Source: an uncultured Pseudomonadota bacterium (GTDB lineage: Bacteria; Pseudomonadota; Gammaproteobacteria; Burkholderiales; Rhodocyclaceae). Taken from it: a stretch of 61,280 nucleotides of DNA. The stretch covers positions 1-61,280 of the forward strand of contig CAMLHL010000008.1 of assembly GCA_946479855.1 (NCBI GenBank), written 5' to 3'. Shown here one piece after another: positions 17,214 to 26,795 of the stretch. The notes beneath the pieces are model-generated. The model saw only the letters and a program-made list of their open reading frames with translations, was not told the DNA's origin and did no database searches. The position numbers were made by a program, and so were the translations under genes. Within the stretch, counting starts at the first letter, position 1. Each line of letters begins with the position of its first letter.

Positions 17214-17583
17214 AATCAGATCTGTCGTGGCTACCCGGTGCCTTGCGCAAACTGACCAGTTGGCTGACCAGAAAGCCGGCGGCCAGCGCGATCCCGGTTG
17301 ATTTCAGCGGATGCTCGCGGACATAGTTGCTGCTCGCGCCGACCAGCCGTTGCTCGGTGTCCTTCAGGCGGTTGGCGGTCTTCTCCAGTTGTTGCGCTAC
17401 CCGACTGGAGGTGTCGCTGATGCGGTCCACCAAATGATGGGCGCCGGATGCCGCGCGCGAAACGGCCGGGTGTAACGCGTCCGACATCCGGTCGATGGCC
17501 TGATGCGCACCGTTGCCGGCCTGTTTGGCAGGCAACGATCCTTGGGTGGCGCGGGCTGCAGGGTCAGAGTTGATGCTTTTCAT
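17212..17583 (-). CDS. DUF883 (ElaB/YqjD-like) membrane-anchored protein
   Basis: 123 residues with AAGGAAC upstream of ATG 17583. The middle is a helical, Ala/Gln-rich amphipathic region (DRISDTSSRVAQQLEKTANR). Near the C-terminus is the family signature NYVREHPLKSTGIALAAGFL, one membrane helix. ElaB/YqjD proteins sit in the inner membrane in stationary phase and can bind ribosomes. The gene is isolated, between the BON remnant and a diguanylate cyclase. Confidence 0.8.
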   Translation of the reverse strand: MKSINSDPAARATQGSLPAKQAGNGAHQAIDRMSDALHPAVSRAASGAHHLVDRISDTSSRVAQQLEKTANRLKDTEQRLVGASSNYVREHPLKSTGIALAAGFLVSQLVSLRKAPGSHDRSD

Positions 17584-18137
17584 GATTCATGTTCCTTTCA
17601 AAAGAAGGATGAGGTGCATGGGATTGCGTCGGACAACTCATGGGCGAGCCAGAACTGCTGGCGCTGGGCTGCCTTTGTCGGCGATGGCACAACTGAAAGG
17701 TGCGGTGGGGAAAATCGAACAGGCCACGCAATTTAGAGTTGCTGTTTCGATAGCCGGTTCCCAGAGCCTGGGGGCAGGGCAGGCAATACCGCCCAGGCAA
17801 GGCAGGGATGAACTCGCTTCATTGCCCGGCAACATTGCCGGTCGGGCATGTGTTTTGCTGTTTTTTGGGTATCCATTCATTCGCTGGAGCAGCTGCTTCT
17901 GGTACCGCCAAATCAGCGCGGTTCAGGCGAATCTGCGACAGCACGGAGGTCGGCCGATGAAAGCCCCCAATCCTGGCGAACGCTGCGCCACCCGGCGGAA
18001 CCGATCTGCCGCGCCAGAGCATTGAGCATTCGGTGCGCCAGAACAGAATCTCGCGCTTCGCCTGCCTGCGGCTGTTTCCAGTTTCCTGTCCTAAGTGGCG
18101 GTAGCGGCGCTTGCTCCTCGGGGATCGCGGAGGAATC
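17584..18137. other. Intergenic region (554 bases)
   Basis: No supported gene. It should hold the divergent promoters of the DUF883 and diguanylate cyclase genes. A sigma-54-like string GGGCATG-TGTT-TTGC is at 17844-17858, but it is 280 bases from the next start, so the match is weak evidence. Confidence 0.5.
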
Positions 18138-20843
18138 ATGCTTGATGTCTTAAGTCCATCGCTGAGTGCCTTGTCGTTCGGGCTTGCCATTCTGGGCGCC
18201 GCCAGTTTCACCTTTTTTTCCCAGATGCTGAAGGCAGCGGAGGCCGGCGATCGCCGGGGCTCGTTGCTGATCGACGGGAGCGTGGTTGCCTTCGGTTTCT
18301 CGGGCGCCGCACTGATGGTCGGGCTGGCCTTTTCCTCGCCGGAGACGCTCCCGATCTACCGGGATTGGGCGCTGATCCTGGTCGTGCCGGTCATCGCCTT
18401 CAGCGTGCTGGCGCTGCACCTGGCCACCTTGCCGGCCAAGGCTCGCCACATCGTCGGCGCCGCCGCGGCACTCACGGCGAGCGCCCTGATGACACTGTTC
18501 GTCGCGGTACCGGCGGGGGAGTCCGGACTGACCTTGGAAGGGGCCGGGCCCGGTATGGCGCTCGTCGCGCTGCTCGCTTTTGCCTGCCTGCTGCCGGCCA
18601 TCGCCTTGTTGGCCAAGCGCCCGCCCACTTTATGGCGCAGCGCCGTAGCGACTTTGTTGCTGGCCATCGGCTGGCTGCTGCCGCAGTTTCTGCGTCCGAT
18701 GCTGTGGGCAATGAGCGCCAACTGGGTGATACCGGCAACGGCCGACGGCCTGGCTTGGCTGGTCACCTTCGATACGCTGGCCGTGACCGGCCTGTGGGTA
18801 CTCGGCCGCTGGCTGAGCGGCCGCGCCGCAAGGACGCGGCAGGCCCGACTTGACGAACTGCGGGCCGCCAACGTCGACCTCGCTGCCCGTCTGCAGGCCC
18901 TGGCCGATGAAAACCAGTCGATGGCCAGCGAAGAAGCCCGCCGCTGCGAGCAATTGCTGCACAGTGCCAATGTCGGCACCTTCGACTGGGATCTCTCCTC
19001 GGGAAAGGTCGGCTACGGCGGCGCGTGGGCCAGCATGCTCGGCTACGACCAAGAGCACAACGAACAGATCCGGCAAGCCAGCGATCCCTTGCTGCCCTAC
19101 TGCCATCCACGTGAACTGCGGCTGCTCCAGCGCCTGCTGCGCGAACTGGCGAGCGGGGAACGCGACCGGATGCACTGCGAAGTGCGGCTGCGCACGGCCC
19201 AGGATGCCTGGCATTGGGTGCTGGTCAATGCACAGGTGCTCAAAGGGGCGACGGACGACATGCCGCACCGGGTGCTCGGCACGCAAGTCGACATCAACCG
19301 GATCAAACACGTCGAACACATGCTGCTCGCCGAGCGCAGCCTGTTTGCCTCGGGGCCGGTGATTGTCCTGACTTTTGACAGCGAAGCGCCGCACCGCCTG
19401 CGCCAGGCTTCCTCCAACCTGCAGGAAGCCCGCGGCGAACTGGAGCAGCATCTGGCGCCCGGCCAGCCGCTCGACGCGCTATTGCATCCGGAGGACACGC
19501 CCCGGCTTGCCGAGTCGGTGCAGCGGGCGATCGGCCATCCCGGCGCCCAGGTGCAGTGCGAAGTGCGGCTGGCCAAAGCCGATGGCAGCTGGCCGTGGTA
19601 CCTGCTGCATGTCGTCGCCGAACGGCCGAATTCCGGCAAGCTGCTGCGCGCCTATCTGGTCGATATCAATCAGCTCAAGGAGGCGGAATCGCACGCCGCC
19701 ACCCACAATGCGGCGCTGCAGGAACTGGTGCGCAAGATGGGCGAAACGCAGCACTTCATGGAGACCCTGCAGCAATTGACCGAGTTGCTTCAACTGTGCG
19801 AAAGCGAGGCCGAAAGCGAGCAGATCATCGGACAGGGCGGCCCGCAACTTTTCCCGCGCTGGAGCGGCGCCTTGACCTTCGCTGGCGAAAGCGGCCTGAT
19901 GACGGTAGCCGCCAGTTGGGGCCAGCCCTTTACGGCGCAGCAGTCGGACGAGTCTGATTGCTGGGCCGTGCGCCGCGGGCGACTGCACCAGAGCAGCGCC
20001 GACCCCGATCTGCACGTCCTGTCGCCGGTCTGTGGCCACTTTGGCGGCGGCCCGTCGCTGCCGCCGGGCATCAAGCATGCGATTTGCGCGCCCTTGCTGA
20101 AGAGTTTCGACCGCCCCGGCGTTCTCCACCTGATTGCCCATGAGGCGATGGCGGAGGCTGACCTGAGGGCTGCCGCCTGGGCCGCCGAGACGTTTGCCGA
20201 TGCGCTCAAACTGTCACTCGGCAACCTGCGTCTGCGTACCTCGCTGCGTGACCAGGCGGTGCATGACGAGATGACCGATCTCTACAATCGCCGCTATTTC
20301 GACGAGGCGCTGAGCCGCGAACTGAGCCGCTCCGAGCGTAGCGGGGAAGGGCTGATCCTGGCCATCCTCGACATCGATCACTTCAAGAACTTCAACGACT
20401 CGTTCGGCCACGAAGCCGGCGACGAGGTGCTCCGGCAAGTCGCCGGGCAACTGCACCGCTTCGTTCGGGCCTACGACATTGCCTGCCGGATCGGTGGCGA
20501 GGAACTGGCGATCATCATGCCGCGCGTGCATATTGACGAAGCCTCGATGCGCCTCAACCAGTTGCGCGAGGAAATCGGTTCCGGCGTGTTGATGCACAAA
20601 GGAGCGGAACTGCCGGCGGTCACCGTTTCGATTGGCGTTGCGGATCTTGCCAGCGGTTCGCCGGACGATCTGCTGCGCCGGGCCGACACGGCGCTGTATG
20701 CCGCCAAGAACAGCGGCCGAAACCGGGTCCTGCGCTGGAGCGCCGAGATGGGCGACTTGCCGGGCAATTCCGGGCGCAACGAGACAGTGCCGGCGGAGGC
20801 GGAGAGTGCGGGCGGGAATGAGGCAGAGAAGTCCTACAAATGA
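18138..20843 (+). CDS. Membrane PAS-GGDEF diguanylate cyclase
   Basis: 901 residues from ATG 18138 behind GCGGAGG. Residues 1-240 hold about seven membrane helices (MASE-like sensor region). A short coiled coil (ELRAANVDLAARLQALADEN) leads to two PAS-type folds at about 280-540 (FDWDLSSGKVGYGGAWASML, VLGTQVDINRIKHVEHM). A GAF-like section follows (about 560-710), then a C-terminal GGDEF domain: AILDIDHFKNFNDSFGHEAG and active-site GGEEL in RIGGEELAIIMP. Makes cyclic di-GMP at the inner membrane. The inhibitory RxxD site is not obvious five residues before GGEEL. An EAL protein is encoded at 41538. Confidence 0.9.
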   Translation: MLDVLSPSLSALSFGLAILGAASFTFFSQMLKAAEAGDRRGSLLIDGSVVAFGFSGAALMVGLAFSSPETLPIYRDWALILVVPVIAFSVLALHLATLPAKARHIVGAAAALTASALMTLFVAVPAGESGLTLEGAGPGMALVALLAFACLLPAIALLAKRPPTLWRSAVATLLLAIGWLLPQFLRPMLWAMSANWVIPATADGLAWLVTFDTLAVTGLWVLGRWLSGRAARTRQARLDELRAANVDLAARLQALADENQSMASEEARRCEQLLHSANVGTFDWDLSSGKVGYGGAWASMLGYDQEHNEQIRQASDPLLPYCHPRELRLLQRLLRELASGERDRMHCEVRLRTAQDAWHWVLVNAQVLKGATDDMPHRVLGTQVDINRIKHVEHMLLAERSLFASGPVIVLTFDSEAPHRLRQASSNLQEARGELEQHLAPGQPLDALLHPEDTPRLAESVQRAIGHPGAQVQCEVRLAKADGSWPWYLLHVVAERPNSGKLLRAYLVDINQLKEAESHAATHNAALQELVRKMGETQHFMETLQQLTELLQLCESEAESEQIIGQGGPQLFPRWSGALTFAGESGLMTVAASWGQPFTAQQSDESDCWAVRRGRLHQSSADPDLHVLSPVCGHFGGGPSLPPGIKHAICAPLLKSFDRPGVLHLIAHEAMAEADLRAAAWAAETFADALKLSLGNLRLRTSLRDQAVHDEMTDLYNRRYFDEALSRELSRSERSGEGLILAILDIDHFKNFNDSFGHEAGDEVLRQVAGQLHRFVRAYDIACRIGGEELAIIMPRVHIDEASMRLNQLREEIGSGVLMHKGAELPAVTVSIGVADLASGSPDDLLRRADTALYAAKNSGRNRVLRWSAEMGDLPGNSGRNETVPAEAESAGGNEAEKSYK

Positions 20844-20954
20844 ATCGGCTTCGTCCGATAGCGTCCGGCCGGGGCGGCGTTCAGGATGAAATCAGGCGCC
20901 AGTTCGGCGAGCCGGGGCATCGCTCCCCGAGCAGCGCAAAAGATGGAGATCCGC

Positions 20955-21338
20955 ATGAAAACGAAAACTGGTGGTTTTTGCCCAAATCTGGTGTTGACCG
21001 TAGCCATCGCGCTGGCGGCCGTGGGGTGCAATGCTGCCCAGGGCGAGGCGCCACCGGATGGCTCGCCGGGTGCCGGAAAGCCAGCCGTATCGCCTCTGCC
21101 GGCGACGACGCCGCCGGAAATCATCAAGCCGGTTCCGTTGAGCGACTTGAAAAGCGCCGATGCGGTGTTCAAGCAGCTGGATCACAAGCGGCGCGGCTAT
21201 GTGACGCGCCATGAAACCAAAGACCTGATCGGTTTTGAGGATGCATTCCGGGCGGTCGATCGCACGGGCAGCGGCCGGTTGACGCCGGCCCAGTTCCGCA
21301 AGGCGTGGGCCCTTTACAAGGAGTCGGCAAATAAATGA
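20955..21338 (+). CDS. Small EF-hand-like lipoprotein
   Basis: 127 residues from ATG 20955 (GGAGATCC upstream). The signal peptide NLVLTVAIALAAVGC ends in a lipobox. A Pro/Ala-rich linker is followed by two degenerate EF-hands: DHKRRGYVTRHETKDL and DRTGSGRLTPAQFRKAW. It is probably anchored in the outer membrane or periplasm; calcium binding is doubtful because loop positions are basic. The segment 20975-21005, encoding part of the signal peptide, is a copy of the dispersed repeat. Related small EF-hand proteins are at 37568 and 42904. Confidence 0.7.
   Translation: MKTKTGGFCPNLVLTVAIALAAVGCNAAQGEAPPDGSPGAGKPAVSPLPATTPPEIIKPVPLSDLKSADAVFKQLDHKRRGYVTRHETKDLIGFEDAFRAVDRTGSGRLTPAQFRKAWALYKESANK
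20975..21005 (-). repeat. Dispersed repeat copy D, inside a coding sequence
   Basis: On the minus strand it reads GGCTACGGTCAACACCAGAT then TTGGGCAAAAA. On the plus strand it encodes FCPNLVLTVA of the lipoprotein signal peptide. Confidence 0.6.
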
Positions 21339-21359
21339 TGCAGCCCGGCGAGCAGCAGT

Positions 21360-22706
21360 TCAGCGTGGTTCGTGCCGTCGGTTTTGGGCGTCCGGGAGTT
21401 GGCTTTTCCGGCGCTGCCGGCGGGTGTAGAGATTCATCAGGGGGGTGACCGAGATCCCATGAGCGACAATCGAAACGGCGACCGTCGTCAGCGTGAGGCC
21501 AATGGCCTGCTCGGCGAGCGGACCGGAAAGCCCGTGATGCAGCGCGAACATCAGGTAATAGATCGAGCCGATGCCGCGAATGCCGAACCACGAGATGAGC
21601 AGGCGCTGGTCGCGGGAGACCGTGGCGCCGAGCAGGCCAAGCCATACCGAGAGCGGGCGCAAAATCAGAAACAGGAGCAACAGGAAGCCGATGGCCGTCC
21701 AGTCGAAACGGCTGTAGGGCAGCATGGCGCCGACGACCAGGACGATGACCAGTTCGGCGATGCGCTCCATCTGCTCGTTGAAGCCGCGGACCGCCTGCAT
21801 CATGTAGGCACCGGCCAGTTCCGGGTCGGTCGCCAGGGCCCGATGGGCTTCCTTGCCCTGCAGCAATGTCGCCCCTTCGGGCACGGGCCGCCCGCGGGTC
21901 TGCCCCTTGCTGCGCTGCAAGGCGAGGCCGGCAGCGAAAACCGCGAGAAAGCCGGACGCGTAGGCGAGTTGCGATGCGCCGTAGGCGAGGGCGACCAGGC
22001 CCATGGCGAGGAACTCGTCGAGCCCGACAGCTTCCTGGTGATGGGTGCGCAGATAGACCACCAGCTTGCCGATGATCGCGCCGAGCAGGCTGCCGATGGC
22101 CAGGCCGCCAGCCAGCGTCCACAGCAGATCGACCGTCAGCCAGCGCCAGCCGCCGGCTCCCAGATCGTGCAGGCCGAGCAGGCCAAGGCCAAGGAAAACA
22201 AAGGGGAAGGCGGCACCGTCATTGAGGCCGCCTTCGCCGGAGAGGCTGAAGCGCAGGCGATCACGGTCGCCCGGATCGTCCACCTGGACATCGGAGGCGA
22301 GTACCGGGTCGGTCGGCGCCAGAATGCCGCCGAGCAGGATGGCGGCACCGAGTGGCAAGCCGAGGACGAAGACACCGGTCGCTGCGATCAGCGCGACGGT
22401 CAGAGCCATCGACACGAAGGCCAGGCGGAGCGGCAAGTACCATTGGCGGTTCGACAGGGGCAGGCCGAGCTTCAGGCCGACGGAGAAAAGCGAGATCAGC
22501 AGCGCCACCTCGCTGACGGTTTCCAGAATCGCGGCATTGCTCTGCGGGTCGGGGGAAGCCGGCCCCCAATCGGCGGTGCCGAGGCCGTAGCCAACGGCCA
22601 GATAGAACATCGAAGCACTGACCGGCAGGCGCTTGAGCATGGAACCGGCCAGGGCCATGCTGACCAGCAGCGTACCGATAACGAGGGCCCACAACGCAAA
22701 AGACAT
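21360..22706 (-). CDS. CPA1-family monovalent cation/proton antiporter (NhaP-like)
   Basis: 448 residues from ATG 22706; longer readings extend into a region without a membrane-protein pattern. About 12 membrane segments, including the antiporter core GGILAPTDPVLASDVQ with the ion-binding Asp pair region, SGEGGLNDGAAFPFVFLGLG and LISWFGIRGIGSIYYLMFAL. Exchanges Na+ or K+ for H+ at the inner membrane; ion specificity was not determined. It is convergent with the EF-hand lipoprotein and divergent from the AsmA gene. Confidence 0.9.
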   Translation of the reverse strand: MSFALWALVIGTLLVSMALAGSMLKRLPVSASMFYLAVGYGLGTADWGPASPDPQSNAAILETVSEVALLISLFSVGLKLGLPLSNRQWYLPLRLAFVSMALTVALIAATGVFVLGLPLGAAILLGGILAPTDPVLASDVQVDDPGDRDRLRFSLSGEGGLNDGAAFPFVFLGLGLLGLHDLGAGGWRWLTVDLLWTLAGGLAIGSLLGAIIGKLVVYLRTHHQEAVGLDEFLAMGLVALAYGASQLAYASGFLAVFAAGLALQRSKGQTRGRPVPEGATLLQGKEAHRALATDPELAGAYMMQAVRGFNEQMERIAELVIVLVVGAMLPYSRFDWTAIGFLLLLFLILRPLSVWLGLLGATVSRDQRLLISWFGIRGIGSIYYLMFALHHGLSGPLAEQAIGLTLTTVAVSIVAHGISVTPLMNLYTRRQRRKSQLPDAQNRRHEPR

Positions 22707-22864
22707 CGCAGCCGGTTCCTTATCAATGAAGGGAAGAGGGCGGTGCTGCCACAGGGGCGGCCGGTGCCACGCTGTATCGGGTTGGGGAACACGGAAGACC
22801 ATGGGCAGTCTGTGTTTGAGTCGTCGGCCGCCAAAACTTTCAAATTTTCTGGCAGGAGCCCACC

Positions 22865-24841
22865 ATGAAACTGACTACCAGCCGGGGGAGGCGTCCGATC
22901 AAACGCGCCCTGCAATGGTCTGGCGGCATATTACTGCTGGCCATCCTTCTCCCCGTCGCCTATGTCGCGCTGTTCGGCTGGAACTGGCTGCGGGAACCGG
23001 TTTCGCATCTGGCCTTGGAAAAAACCGGGCGCGAACTGGTGATCGGCGGCGACCTCCATCTCAAGCTGGGCTGGCCCCGGCTTCAGGTGCAGGCGGCCGA
23101 CGTGACGTTCGGCAATCCGCCATGGGCCAGCCGACCGCACATGCTGGCGGCCGACGAAGTCGATTTTGCGCTGGATCTGCCGACGGCCATCTTCGAGCGG
23201 CACCCGGTGCTGGATATCGTCGCCCTGCGTCAGGCCAGCGTTTTCCTGGAAGCCAACGCCGCCGGCCAGAAAAACTGGCTGCTCGACCTCGAACAGAAGG
23301 ACGAGGCGGCGAGCCTGCACATCGGCCGGCTGGCGCTGGAAAAAAGCCGCCTGAGCTTCGACGATCCGGGGCAAAAAACCAGCATCGTGGCCGACATCTC
23401 GACCCGCGACGACACGGCGGAAGGCGATGTCGTCGTCCGTGCCCAGGGGCGCTTCCGCGGCCAGCCTTTCAATGCCCGCGCCAGCGGTGGGCCGGTTCTC
23501 GCCCTGCGCGATGAAAGCCGGCCCTATCCCTTCGAAATCGAAGCGACGGTCGGCCGGACCAGTGGCAGTGCCAAGGGATCGGTAACCGGCTTCAGCAAAC
23601 TGACCGCCCTCGAGGCCCAGGTGGCCGTGCGTGGCGACAGTCTGGCCCAGCTCTTCCCGTTGCTCGGCATCACCCTGCCGGACACCCCGGCCTATCGGAC
23701 TACCGGCCAGATTACGCACAGCGCCGGCATGTGGCGTTACCAGGGATTCTCGGCCCACATCGGCAGCAGTGACTGCAGCGGCACGCTGCAGTTCGACAAG
23801 GCGGGCCAGCCCGCCGGCACGCGGCCTTTCCTGCAGGGGGAACTCTTCTGCAAGCGGCTGGAATGGGCCGACCTGGGGCCGGTGATCGGCAGCCGGGAGG
23901 GCGATCGAGCCTCGGCGGCCCCCCCGGCCAGCCAAGCAGCGGCAGAACGCCATCGCGTATTGCCCGACATACCGTTCAGGACGGCGCGTTGGGACAGTGT
24001 CGATGCCGACATCAAACTGAACGCCGGCACCATCATCCGGCCCAAGGCGTTGCCGATCGACAAGCTGTACACCCATGTTCGGCTGCGTGACTCGGTGCTC
24101 AGTCTGGAACCGATCACTTTCGGCGTCGCCGGCGGCTCCCTGAGCGGCACGATCAAACTTGATGGCCAGCATAGTCCCATCCAGGCGGAGGCGAGGCTGG
24201 AGGCCAAGGAGATAATTTTTGAAAAGCTCTTGCCGACCGTCAAGCTGAAAGCAGCCGAGATCGGCCACGTCACCGGCCGAATCGAGCTGGCCGGCCGCGG
24301 CAATTCGGTGGCCGATATGCTGGCCACGGCAAACGGCAGCGCCGGACTGATCGTCTCCGGCGGCGAAGTCAGCAAACTGGCGATGGAAATGGCGGGTCTT
24401 CATGTCCTTGAAATTGTTGTCCTCAAGATCGGCGGCGACCAGCCGATCGCTATCCGTTGCGGCATGGCTGGCTTCGCGGTCAAAGATGGCGTCATGCGGG
24501 TCGAGCAACTGACGTTCGACACCGCGATCAGCAACGTCGGCGGCCGCGGCAGCATCGACTTCGGACAGGAAAAACTCGATCTGACGCTGACACCGAAGAG
24601 CAAGGAACCCAGCCTGATCGCCTTGCGCACCCCGATCTACCTGCGCGGCACTTTTGCCCAGCCGGAGGTCAGTGTCGACAAGGGCCGCATCGCCGCCCGT
24701 GGCCTCGGCGCGCTGGCGCTCGGCCTGGCCAATCCATTCCTGGCCCTGGTCCCGCTCGTCGAAGCTGGCCCGGGGATGGACAGCGATTGCGGCCGGCTGA
24801 TTGCCGAAGCGCAACGGCCGGCGGCCAAGGCCGGGCGCTGA
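22865..24841 (+). CDS. AsmA-family protein
   Basis: 658 residues with CAGGAGCC upstream. One N-terminal membrane helix (GGILLLAILLPVAYVALFGW) is followed by a long periplasmic beta-rich repeat region. It opens with the AsmA signature ELVIGGDLHLKLGWPRLQVQ and NPPWASRPHMLAADEVDF. The C-terminal AsmA block shows GSAGLIVSGGEVSKLAMEMA, GVMRVEQLTFDTAISNVGG and LIALRTPIYLRGTFAQPEV. AsmA/TamB relatives bridge the periplasm and move phospholipid or assist outer-membrane assembly. A repeat copy begins 13 bases after the stop. Confidence 0.88.
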   Translation: MKLTTSRGRRPIKRALQWSGGILLLAILLPVAYVALFGWNWLREPVSHLALEKTGRELVIGGDLHLKLGWPRLQVQAADVTFGNPPWASRPHMLAADEVDFALDLPTAIFERHPVLDIVALRQASVFLEANAAGQKNWLLDLEQKDEAASLHIGRLALEKSRLSFDDPGQKTSIVADISTRDDTAEGDVVVRAQGRFRGQPFNARASGGPVLALRDESRPYPFEIEATVGRTSGSAKGSVTGFSKLTALEAQVAVRGDSLAQLFPLLGITLPDTPAYRTTGQITHSAGMWRYQGFSAHIGSSDCSGTLQFDKAGQPAGTRPFLQGELFCKRLEWADLGPVIGSREGDRASAAPPASQAAAERHRVLPDIPFRTARWDSVDADIKLNAGTIIRPKALPIDKLYTHVRLRDSVLSLEPITFGVAGGSLSGTIKLDGQHSPIQAEARLEAKEIIFEKLLPTVKLKAAEIGHVTGRIELAGRGNSVADMLATANGSAGLIVSGGEVSKLAMEMAGLHVLEIVVLKIGGDQPIAIRCGMAGFAVKDGVMRVEQLTFDTAISNVGGRGSIDFGQEKLDLTLTPKSKEPSLIALRTPIYLRGTFAQPEVSVDKGRIAARGLGALALGLANPFLALVPLVEAGPGMDSDCGRLIAEAQRPAAKAGR

Positions 24842-24853
24842 CCCAAGCGCTTT

Positions 24854-24885
24854 GAAAATTGGCCTGTTTTTCCGGTTGACCGTGG
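24854..24885 (-). repeat. Dispersed repeat copy E
   Basis: On the minus strand: CCACGGTCAACCGGAAAAAC then AGGCCAATTTTC. Placed right after the asmA-like stop. The remainder of the 315-base gap up to the BON gene contains only the sigma-54-like element below. Confidence 0.6.
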
Positions 24886-25098
24886 GGCCCGCCGTCGTTG
24901 CCACGATCGACCAAGCTGGCTGCCGGCACGACTTGCCTTCTCCTTTGAGCCGAATCGGACAAGCACATGCAGGCGTTGTCCTACGGGCGTTTCAGCCGGG
25001 TCTTACAGCATCCAACGCGCTCGGTTCATATACTGAAATCCTCTCCAGGCGAATCTGCCAATAGGAGTTTGGAGGCTTTTCCAAGGTGCCAGTGAGAA

Positions 25099-25113
25099 TG
25101 GCACGCAGCAAGC
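25099..25113 (+). promoter_or_regulatory. Possible sigma-54 promoter of the second BON gene
   Basis: TGGCACG-CAGC-AAGC has a perfect -24 box and correct GG/GC spacing, but AA instead of TT at -12. It lies 58 bases upstream of the start. Confidence 0.35.
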
Positions 25114-25156
25114 AAACGGAAGTTTGTGTATTCATGTCCTAAAGAAAGGATTGACC

Positions 25157-25486
25157 ATGAAAACCAGAATCGCGACATCATTTTTCGTCATCGGGGCGCT
25201 GCTGACCCCGTATTTGGTCCACGCCGAGGATTCGGATAGCGACCGCAAGCATCCGATGACCTTCGTCAAGGATTCGGCGATCACCACCAAGGTCAAGGCC
25301 AAGCTGGCCGCCGAAAAGATTGCCAGCCTGGCGCACATCTCGGTAGATACTGATCGCAATGGCGCGGTGGTCCTGAGCGGAAAAGTCAGGAGCCAGGAAG
25401 AAGCCGACAAGGCGCTGGCCATCGCACAGGGAACCGATGGAGTGACATCGGTATCCAGCAAGCTGCAGATCAAGGCGGATAAATAG
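25157..25486 (+). CDS. Periplasmic BON-domain protein
   Basis: 109 residues from ATG 25157 (AAAGGATTG upstream). Cleavable signal peptide (FFVIGALLTPYLVHAED). A single BON domain follows: VKDSAITTKVKAKLAAEKIA, SVDTDRNGAVVLSGKVRSQE, DGVTSVSSKLQIK. OsmY-like stress protein of the periplasm. Unlike the gene at 15797 it has no lipobox. The two mature proteins are clearly related. Confidence 0.88.
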   Translation: MKTRIATSFFVIGALLTPYLVHAEDSDSDRKHPMTFVKDSAITTKVKAKLAAEKIASLAHISVDTDRNGAVVLSGKVRSQEEADKALAIAQGTDGVTSVSSKLQIKADK

Positions 25487-25619
25487 CGGCAGCGGTTGCA
25501 CCTCCGGCATCATCCGCATCCCTGATCGACCATGGGCCGGCCCCGCCTGGAGCGACCTCGGCGCCGGCCCCATGCCACCACAATTCCGCAATCAGCGATT
25601 CGCCATCGACTCTTTCAAC

Positions 25620-26681
25620 CTACGGTGGCGCTGCCCTGTCAGGCAGAGGAATTGCTTGGGGCGGGGCTTCCAGCCTGATCGGTTGTAAAAATATCGGGGG
25701 AGTAATTTTTTCGATCTGCTCGGCCAAATAATAAACTCCTGCCATGACGCTGCTATTCGGATCATTGACCAGCAGGTGCCACATGTCGTCCATGGCGGCG
25801 TTCAGGGTTTCTCGCAGTTCCGTCTCGATGACCTTGCGTTCCGACTCGTGGAACACAGCGCCAACACCGGCTGCACCGAGGGAAATCACCGCCCCTGCGA
25901 TTCCGCCGACCAGACCTGAGGCAGCGCCGGCGCCGCCGCTGATGGCCAGCCGATCCTGCATTTTTTCGCTGACCCGCATGGCCACCGGCGATATTCGGGT
26001 TTTTGACAAACCGGCAGCTTGGCGCCCGGCTTCACGCACTTGTCGAAGCAAGGCCGCATATGCCGGCAGCGTGTTGAGCTGATCGGTCGAAACAATCCGG
26101 TAAAGGGATGCGTTGTGGTCAGGCGGCGGGGCGAGCGCGATCGCAGGGATCTCTTCAAGCCGCTGGTCAAACAGATTTTGAGGGATGCCGTAACGCTGCG
26201 CGATTGGCTGAAGGTGCCCGCCGAGCTCGTCGATGTAGCGCTGGGTTGCATGCGCCATGACGGTCTCGGGATCGATTTCCCTGGCCACCGGAACCAGTAC
26301 GCGTTCATGGTATTGCGCCTGCAGATAGGCGGCCAGCCGGGTTAGCGGCGTATCCGTGGCCTCTCCGGCCCCTAGCTTGTACCAGGCCAGTTTGGCCGTC
26401 AGCCATTGCTGGGTCCAGTAGCTTGAGAACCACGGGATGAAATCCGCCTCGGCTCTTTGTCCGGCCAGTTGCTTCCAGCGCTCCATTCTTTCGCGGGCAA
26501 AGTTTTTCGCCGCTACCGTCGCCATACGCGACTCGGCCACGATATCGCTGTCGACTTGCCGCCAGACACTCTCCGAAACCTGAATCGGGGGAGCGGGCGG
26601 TGCACGCTCCGTCGTGGCGCATCCCGCCAACGCAATTACCGCGAGGATGATCGGCCAGCGCAAGGAGGTGATGGAAGCCAT
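25620..26681 (-). CDS. Unknown lipoprotein
   Basis: 353 residues. Signal peptide with lipobox ALAGC (Cys about residue 21). The mature part is mostly helical (NFARERMERWKQLAGQ, LTRLAAYLQAQYHERVLVP), with a Gly-rich membrane-insertion-like stretch near residue 255 (GAGAASGLVGGIAGAVISLG) and a Pro-rich C-terminus. Family not recognised. It stands alone downstream of the NtrC-type regulator on the same strand, with about 110 bases between. Confidence 0.6.
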   Translation of the reverse strand: MASITSLRWPIILAVIALAGCATTERAPPAPPIQVSESVWRQVDSDIVAESRMATVAAKNFARERMERWKQLAGQRAEADFIPWFSSYWTQQWLTAKLAWYKLGAGEATDTPLTRLAAYLQAQYHERVLVPVAREIDPETVMAHATQRYIDELGGHLQPIAQRYGIPQNLFDQRLEEIPAIALAPPPDHNASLYRIVSTDQLNTLPAYAALLRQVREAGRQAAGLSKTRISPVAMRVSEKMQDRLAISGGAGAASGLVGGIAGAVISLGAAGVGAVFHESERKVIETELRETLNAAMDDMWHLLVNDPNSSVMAGVYYLAEQIEKITPPIFLQPIRLEAPPQAIPLPDRAAPP

Positions 26682-26795
26682 GAGACATTGATCTCAAATC
26701 GATCGGGCGAACTTGCTGGAACAGGTTTTCAGCGCGGGGTTCCACCAGCCTGGAACGCCGGGCCAGAATAAATCAGGACATCCTCCGGGGTCGAT

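Noticed and set aside
17844..17858. Sigma-54-like string GGGCATG-TGTT-TTGC
   Set aside because: It is 280 bases from the next start, with two mismatches; not annotated as a promoter.
21372..22868. A 498-codon plus-strand frame opposite the antiporter
   Set aside because: Gln/Ala/Arg-rich product typical of antisense frames; the minus-strand antiporter has clear motifs.
22931..24904. A 657-codon minus-strand frame opposite the AsmA gene
   Set aside because: Antisense shadow; AsmA signatures are on the plus strand.
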